64,000 bases of DNA from Bacteroidia bacterium (GTDB lineage Bacteria; Bacteroidota; Bacteroidia; J057), in assembly GCA_041391665.1 (NCBI GenBank), contig JAWKNO010000001.1, forward strand, positions 2,046,001 to 2,110,000, given 5' to 3'. Below the pieces are notes generated by a model. That model searched no databases. It was given only the letters and a program-made list of their open reading frames with translations, and had not been told where the DNA came from. Within the stretch, counting starts at the first letter, position 1; each line of letters opens with the position of its first letter. A program made the translations under genes and the position numbers. Of this stretch, positions 59,581 through 64,000 are shown piece after piece.

Positions 59581-59993
59581 CTAATGAATGGATTAGAGAT
59601 CCGAACGTTTCCAATTTTCTGATTGTGCTGAAGATCTTCCGTATAAATAGTTGTGCAGTTTGCACTTTTTGCGGCACTGATAATCAGGCTATCCCAGAAT
59701 GATAATTGATTCAAAATGTGGATGTCAATAGCGTCTGAAATCTGTGGAATATCAATTTTCACGGTTTCAAATTCGCTGAAATCCTGGATGATTTCTTTTA
59801 CAGCCAATGCTGAAACCTGGTATTTTTTGATCATAACCGCTGCAAATTCGTTCAACACCTGAGTAGATAGAACGAAGGATTTCTTAGCCTTTTCTTTTAT
59901 CAGGATATCCAGACATTTTTTCTGTTTATCCGGCTCATCCGAACTAAAACAATAGATGAGGAAATTGGTATCAAGAAAGACTTTTTCGGTCAT
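59577..59993 (-). CDS. PIN-domain ribonuclease toxin (VapC-like)
   Basis: 138 residues. Acidic metal-binding residues are visible in 'VFLDTNFLIYCFSSDEPDKQ', 'TQVLNEFAAVMIKKY', 'LSFWDSLIISAAKSANC' and 'IYTEDLQHNQ'. The family cleaves RNA, often tRNA or rRNA. It overlaps the upstream RHH antitoxin by 23 nt, so the pair is translationally coupled. Confidence 0.92.
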   Translation of the reverse strand: MTEKVFLDTNFLIYCFSSDEPDKQKKCLDILIKEKAKKSFVLSTQVLNEFAAVMIKKYQVSALAVKEIIQDFSEFETVKIDIPQISDAIDIHILNQLSFWDSLIISAAKSANCTTIYTEDLQHNQKIGNVRISNPFIS

Positions 59994-60207
59994 AGATTTC
60001 TGATCGGTTCCACTTATTATCTTTGGTTTGAATGCGGATGTTGGATGTATGGCTGATCAGCTTTTGAACTGGATCATCAGATTCCCCAATTACATGTTTG
60101 CGGAGCAGGTTCCGGATAAATTCATTCAGGGAAGTACCGTGTCTGAGCGCATATTCTCTGCTTTTCTCCAGCAAATCCTCAGGAATTGATAAGGTAATAT
60201 TTTTCAT
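59971..60207 (-). CDS. Ribbon-helix-helix antitoxin (VapB-like)
   Basis: 78 residues from the ATG at 60207; an in-frame upstream start would run through the promoter. N-terminal 'MKNITLSIPEDLLEKSREYA' and 'GTSLNEFIRNLLRKHV' form a MetJ/Arc-type DNA-binding fold; the C-terminal tail ('NIRIQTKDNKWNRSEIYD') would wrap the PIN toxin. An inverted repeat around its promoter fits autoregulation. Confidence 0.9.
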   Translation of the reverse strand: MKNITLSIPEDLLEKSREYALRHGTSLNEFIRNLLRKHVIGESDDPVQKLISHTSNIRIQTKDNKWNRSEIYDRKSLS

Positions 60208-60216
60208 CACACGTAT

Positions 60217-60256
60217 TATGTGCGCAAATGTACACATATTTATTCCCTAAAACAAA
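60217..60256 (-). promoter_or_regulatory. Autoregulated promoter of the PIN/RHH toxin-antitoxin operon
   Basis: On the minus strand TTTG (60256-60253), a 20-nt spacer and TACATTTG (60232-60225) match the Bacteroidota promoter. The -7 box sits between the arms of a perfect inverted repeat TATGTG/CACATA (60217-60222, 60233-60238), so an RHH dimer would occlude it. Confidence 0.75.
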
Positions 60257-60290
60257 ACTAACTATATCCACCTGTCCGGAACTAAACCCC

Positions 60291-61814
60291 TTACATCCAG
60301 TCCCGCGAGTCGGATTCTGACTTGTAAAGGACATAATCTCTGACCTGGCGGGCAAACGAAAGGCTGATATAAGGAATGCTAATATGGCCGGCGGCTGTGT
60401 AAAGCGCCAGTGAAGCCAGTTGGTACCTGCGTTGGTAAGGACTTTGGCTGATTTTTACAGCCTGGGTTTTGTACAAATGGACAAGGGTGTGTTTGGTACC
60501 AATAATTCCCGACCGGGTCATCAGCGTACCTTCATTGATCCACCACCGCCAGCGCATCTGAAATCTGCGGCTCAACAGCCATACAATTGGCACCCACAAT
60601 AAAAACCATAATCCCTGCCAGTCTGCTTCGATCATTCGCGGAATCATAAACGCAATAGCCGGAAGAATCCCAAAATACAATACATGACGGCTGATAATCC
60701 GTGGGCTGATCGTATGTTCATTATAGTTTTGCCGTAACGCTCGTGGGAAATTGGTCGAAATGATTTCTTCCAACTGCGGCTCATAACAGCCGGGAATACT
60801 GATCGATCGCCGGATGCTGACTTCCATGCTGGAGGCCTGGTAGAGATTGACCGTAAAAAGCCCGAATATTTGTTTTAGCGGATCAGTAAACCAGCGTATA
60901 ATCTGAATTTTCTGATGAGCAGCGGATTGTTCTTTGCGATTGAGCAGGCCTGCGATGATCTTAAACCCTTTTTCCGTTTGCCAGAGTTTGAGATTAAAAT
61001 ATTGAAGCGCGGTGCGAAACATGGAGACAACAAAGGCCGCTATTAACAATACAGAAACTGCGGCAAAAAACCACATCCAGCCATAAAGCATCTGGAAATT
61101 CACGATTTCCTCAGCGATATAGTTGTACGAATCTTCCTTTACATCATCAAAAAGCTGAAGCAGACCGAAGATCGATCCCAGCAAGACCAGGGCTGTACGA
61201 ATATGATTCTGGCTGACGCCTACCTTCATCAGGTCAATCGGCCCCATGCTGAAAACCAGTTTGTCTGGCGTGCGGACCACGGGTATGGCAGCCATTTCCC
61301 CGTCGGATTCCCCTGACGTATCCGTAGATTCTTTGACGAGCGCTTCCTTCCTTTGCAAAATATAATTGCGGAGGGCTTCTGCATGTTCTCTGCTCAGTGC
61401 GTCAATATTGAGTTCTGATTTGGACGAGCCTGCGGTATCCACTTCCACGCTCACGACATTGAGAATCTGGTGGAGAATATTTTGGTTAAAATTGATGGTC
61501 TGTATGCGATCGAAGGGAATGTTGAGCCGTGTTTTTTGCAATACTCCTTTTTGTATGAGGAGCTCGTTTCCCTTGACATGAAAATAATAGTTGAAATAGG
61601 AAATCAGGGAAAGAACCAACTGGATAACCGAGATTACCAGCAGCGTACCAAAAAGATAGGCCATATAAGAATCTCCCCGGTTAAAAACGATAAAAATGAC
61701 CAGTGGCCAGAACCGCCTGGCAGCCTGCCGGAGGAATTTGATCAGGATAAACGCAATCGCGAGCGGAGATTGCCGTTGCGGTGTATCCAGTGAAAAATTA
61801 TTCATTTCCATCAT
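60291..61814 (-). CDS. Bacterial PH-domain membrane protein (YdbT-like)
   Basis: 507 residues with several transmembrane helices and repeated bPH_2 domains. The first domain is visible as 'NELLIQKGVLQKTRLNIPFD' with 'RIQTINFNQNILHQILNVVS', the second around 'EKGFKIIAGLLNRKEQSAAH', the third near 'GTLMTRSGIIGTKHTLVHLY'. The family is conserved beside YdbS-like partners; a YdbS-like gene overlaps it by 17 nt upstream. The B. subtilis YdbS/YdbT pair has been linked to resistance to bacteriocin-like compounds; the role here is unknown. Confidence 0.9.
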   Translation of the reverse strand: MMEMNNFSLDTPQRQSPLAIAFILIKFLRQAARRFWPLVIFIVFNRGDSYMAYLFGTLLVISVIQLVLSLISYFNYYFHVKGNELLIQKGVLQKTRLNIPFDRIQTINFNQNILHQILNVVSVEVDTAGSSKSELNIDALSREHAEALRNYILQRKEALVKESTDTSGESDGEMAAIPVVRTPDKLVFSMGPIDLMKVGVSQNHIRTALVLLGSIFGLLQLFDDVKEDSYNYIAEEIVNFQMLYGWMWFFAAVSVLLIAAFVVSMFRTALQYFNLKLWQTEKGFKIIAGLLNRKEQSAAHQKIQIIRWFTDPLKQIFGLFTVNLYQASSMEVSIRRSISIPGCYEPQLEEIISTNFPRALRQNYNEHTISPRIISRHVLYFGILPAIAFMIPRMIEADWQGLWFLLWVPIVWLLSRRFQMRWRWWINEGTLMTRSGIIGTKHTLVHLYKTQAVKISQSPYQRRYQLASLALYTAAGHISIPYISLSFARQVRDYVLYKSESDSRDWM

Positions 61815-62322
61815 GGACGATTTGACTTAGGATATAGTCCTTCATCTGTGTAGCCTTTTCCGGATCCAGTCCGGAGATTTCGAGGTCAGTACTTCCGCCT
61901 CCGGCTGTATATATTTTGAGGCTTGCCAGCCCAAACAGTTGTTCCAATGGTCCCCGGCTCACTTCACTGTGCTGAATCCGCTGGTAAGGAATGGTGGTAA
62001 CACTTTGCCATATAAGTCCGGTGCGGTAAGTGATGTCTTTTTCCCGCATGCTGTATGATTTTTTCTTAAAAGCCATGGGTAAAATGATCATTTGAACCAC
62101 CAGTAGCGTTGACCAGAGGATAAACCATATCATACCCGCAACCGGCGGTAAATCTGTAAAAAAGCTTACAATACCGGGAATAATCAGAAACGCCATGAAA
62201 GTCAGGGTGCCGATATACTGAACTTTCAGAAAGGCAGGATGAAGCGGGGTTTGGGGAGCATCTTCAACTGATGGCAAAGCCTCTAAAGTTACCGGCTGGT
62301 TTGTGAATAGTAGGGGTTCCAT
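61798..62322 (-). CDS. Bacterial PH-domain membrane protein (YdbS-like)
   Basis: 174 residues with two transmembrane helices ('YIGTLTFMAFLIIPGIVSFF' and 'AGMIWFILWSTLLVVQMIIL') followed by one bPH_2 domain ('REKDITYRTGLIWQSVTTIP', 'LFGLASLKIYTAGGGSTDLE'). First gene of a two-gene unit with the YdbT-like protein, whose start lies within its 3' end. Confidence 0.9.
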   Translation of the reverse strand: MEPLLFTNQPVTLEALPSVEDAPQTPLHPAFLKVQYIGTLTFMAFLIIPGIVSFFTDLPPVAGMIWFILWSTLLVVQMIILPMAFKKKSYSMREKDITYRTGLIWQSVTTIPYQRIQHSEVSRGPLEQLFGLASLKIYTAGGGSTDLEISGLDPEKATQMKDYILSQIVHDGNE

Positions 62323-62399
62323 ATCAAATCATTTGACCTAAAGATAAAGCAGAATTTCAGGAGTTGGAAATAATTCCTCACCTGGCCTGTTCGAAGCAG

Positions 62400-63338
62400 T
62401 TATTGCGAGTACTTCCTGATTAGCCCTTCACCGTAGGCTTTGTCTTCGTTCATGGCGTAAATAAGCGCATCCAGCGAGTCAAATTTTTTCTCCCCGCGCA
62501 TCCATTCCAGCAACTCTATGCGGAGCGATTTTCCATAAATATCTCTGTCAAAATGGTAGATCCAAACCTCCTGCGAGCGTTCAAATTCGCCCATGGTGGG
62601 TTTTTTGCCGATACTCATCAATCCCCAAAACGATTCATTTTCACACAAAACCTTTACAAAATAGATCCCGTCGGCGGGGATAAGTTTGCGGGAATCTTCG
62701 GGTTGGATATTGGCAGTGGGAAAACCGAGCAGGCGCCCTTGCTTTTCTCCGTGGATCACTTCTCCTGCAAAAGTATAGGGATAACCCAAATACTGATTGG
62801 CGGAAGTGATATCGCCATCAGCCAGCGCTTTGCGTATTTTGGTACTGCTGATATTGGCGTTGTCTATGGTTTGGGCGGGAATTTCTTCGACCGAATAATT
62901 TCCTTCCTCTGCTAGTTCGAGCAGTTCTTCTATGCCGCCGGTCCGGTTTTTTCCAAAGTGGTGATCATAGCCAATGATGATTTTCCGGATACCAACGGTT
63001 TCGATAAGTATATCGCGGATAAAAGCTTTGGAGGGAATTCTGGAAAATTCTTTGGAAAAAGGGATGACCAAAAGTTTGTCTATCCCCATATTTGCCATCA
63101 GCCCGATCTTTTCATCGAGCGTTTGGAGCATGCGCAGAGGGTTATTTTCCGGGAAAAGGACGAGCCGGGGGTGCGGATGAAAGGTAATGACTACCGATTC
63201 GGCGTTTTCCTCTTTGGCTGCGGCTATCAGCCGGTTGAGTATTACCTTATGGCCAAGATGTACCCCGTCAAATGTGCCTATGGTTGCGACGTTCCGGTCC
63301 CCTTTTTTAAATGCTTCCAGCGATCTGTAAACTTCCAT
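62400..63338 (-). CDS. ribF: Bifunctional riboflavin kinase / FAD synthetase
   Basis: Makes FMN and FAD from riboflavin. The ATG at 63338 starts 'MEVYRSLEAFKKGDRNVATI', 7 nt after the truB stop; a longer frame would overlap truB. 312 residues. The adenylyltransferase half has 'GTFDGVHLGHKVIL', 'VVITFHPHPRLVL' and 'IIIGYDHHFGKNRTGG'. The riboflavin kinase half has 'HGEKQGRLLGFPTANI' and 'PADGIYFVKV'. The truB-ribF order is common in bacteria. Confidence 0.97.
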   Translation of the reverse strand: MEVYRSLEAFKKGDRNVATIGTFDGVHLGHKVILNRLIAAAKEENAESVVITFHPHPRLVLFPENNPLRMLQTLDEKIGLMANMGIDKLLVIPFSKEFSRIPSKAFIRDILIETVGIRKIIIGYDHHFGKNRTGGIEELLELAEEGNYSVEEIPAQTIDNANISSTKIRKALADGDITSANQYLGYPYTFAGEVIHGEKQGRLLGFPTANIQPEDSRKLIPADGIYFVKVLCENESFWGLMSIGKKPTMGEFERSQEVWIYHFDRDIYGKSLRIELLEWMRGEKKFDSLDALIYAMNEDKAYGEGLIRKYSQ

Positions 63339-63345
63339 CGTCCAG

Positions 63346-64000
63346 TTATAAATTGCGGTTTTTTGTACTGAATTTTGCGGCAAAATCTCCGATTTCCCAC
63401 GCGCCTTCCAGGCGATATGGGCCGATGGCCGTTCGTTTCAGCTCGCGAATATAGCCGCCAACTCCCAATACCTGCCCCAGGTCATGAATCAGCGAACGGA
63501 TGTACGTGCCCTTGCTGCAACGAATCCGGGCCGCAAACAGTGGCGCTGCAGATTCTGTCTCCAGCAGGGAAAATTCGTAAATACTTACCTGCCGGGGTTT
63601 TAATTCGATTGACTGACCTGCCCGTGCAGCCTTGTATGCGCGTTTTCCATCAACTTTTACCGCAGAAAATATGGGCGGCATTTGTGTGATTTCTCCACGA
63701 AAGGCAGACAGTGCGGATTCTACATCTTCACGGGTGATATGGCTGGCGTCGGTGATATTTTCTTCGGGGTACTCTGCGTCGTAAGATGGGGTAGTGGCCC
63801 CCAGCTTAAATATTACCTCGTATTCTTTCTCTAAATCCTGCACCTGGTTGATTTGTTTGGTATGACGGCCGGTACAAATAATCAACAGACCGGTTGCCAG
63901 TGGATCCAGCGTGCCGGCATGGCCTACTTTTTTGGTTTTGACCGTATTGCGGACCTTACTGACCAGGTCAAATGATGTCCAGCCTTTGGGTTTATTAAAT
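63346..64000 (-). CDS. truB: tRNA pseudouridine-55 synthase, N-terminus beyond the window
   Basis: Converts U55 of the tRNA T-loop to pseudouridine. The frame is open to the window edge. The visible N-terminal part reads 'FNKPKGWTSFDLVSKVRN' and 'KVGHAGTLDPLATGLLIICT', with the catalytic Asp in GTLDPLATG. It continues with 'FSAVKVDGKRAYKAARAG' and 'CSKGTYIRSLIHDLG'. Only the first few codons are missing. ribF follows 7 nt downstream. Confidence 0.97.
   Translation of the reverse strand, partial: FNKPKGWTSFDLVSKVRNTVKTKKVGHAGTLDPLATGLLIICTGRHTKQINQVQDLEKEYEVIFKLGATTPSYDAEYPEENITDASHITREDVESALSAFRGEITQMPPIFSAVKVDGKRAYKAARAGQSIELKPRQVSIYEFSLLETESAAPLFAARIRCSKGTYIRSLIHDLGQVLGVGGYIRELKRTAIGPYRLEGAWEIGDFAAKFSTKNRNL

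Overview
The window comes from a bacterium of the phylum Bacteroidota. The evidence is a SusC/SusD pair, lipoprotein-rich exported proteins, and several promoters with the phylum's -7 box TAnnTTTG, in two cases (44582-44612, 60225-60256) with a TTG or TTTG box 20 nt upstream. Large signalling proteins and dense intergenic repeats suggest a complex marine or aggregate-forming lineage such as Saprospiria or Cytophagia, but I cannot place it more precisely.

Layout. 1-12.1 kb is a polysaccharide-utilisation locus: SusC (cut by the window edge), SusD, a 14-repeat FG-GAP/ASPIC lipoprotein, a GH30-like hydrolase, an FAD oxidoreductase and a protein with an ApbE-type flavinylation motif. At 12.1-16.6 kb are an SDR, an S1 sulfatase and a divergent GH9-like enzyme. 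At 16.7-22.8 kb a MarR regulator precedes a TolC/adaptor/RND efflux operon, with related palindromes before both. At 22.9-30.2 kb are two tandem membrane paralogues, a 1643-residue SLC12-like cotransporter fused to a P-loop ATPase, and an MscS channel. A ceramidase-like enzyme follows.

The most interesting region is 31.5-41.1 kb. Three FGE/C-type-lectin-fold genes (31551, 35871, 38334) end in a 126-nt segment. Inside its variable core they differ from one another only at first and second codon positions, at 26 columns, 22 of which carry an A in at least one copy, while every third position is unchanged. This is the signature of a diversity-generating retroelement (DGR) that mutates template adenines, mostly AAC/AAT codons. 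The diversified genes are interleaved with a 994-residue LRR-Roc-COR-TIR protein, which sits 11 nt upstream of one of them, and with a caspase-TIR fusion carrying a closely related TIR. I see no reverse transcriptase or template repeat here, so the DGR would act from elsewhere. My reading is a bacterial immune-like or programmed-death network with hypervariable sensors and NADase/protease effectors. Hairpin-rich repeat cassettes fill the gaps between these genes.

Beyond it are a HepT/MNT toxin-antitoxin pair, a GH31 alpha-glycosidase, a second RND efflux operon, a YceI lipoprotein, a hydroxynitrile-lyase-like cupin, a tRNA-Met, a 1470-residue SF1 helicase with a nuclease-like tail, a Fic protein with its promoter inside an inverted repeat, a PIN/RHH toxin-antitoxin pair with the same design, two bacterial PH-domain membrane proteins, ribF, and truB (cut by the window edge).
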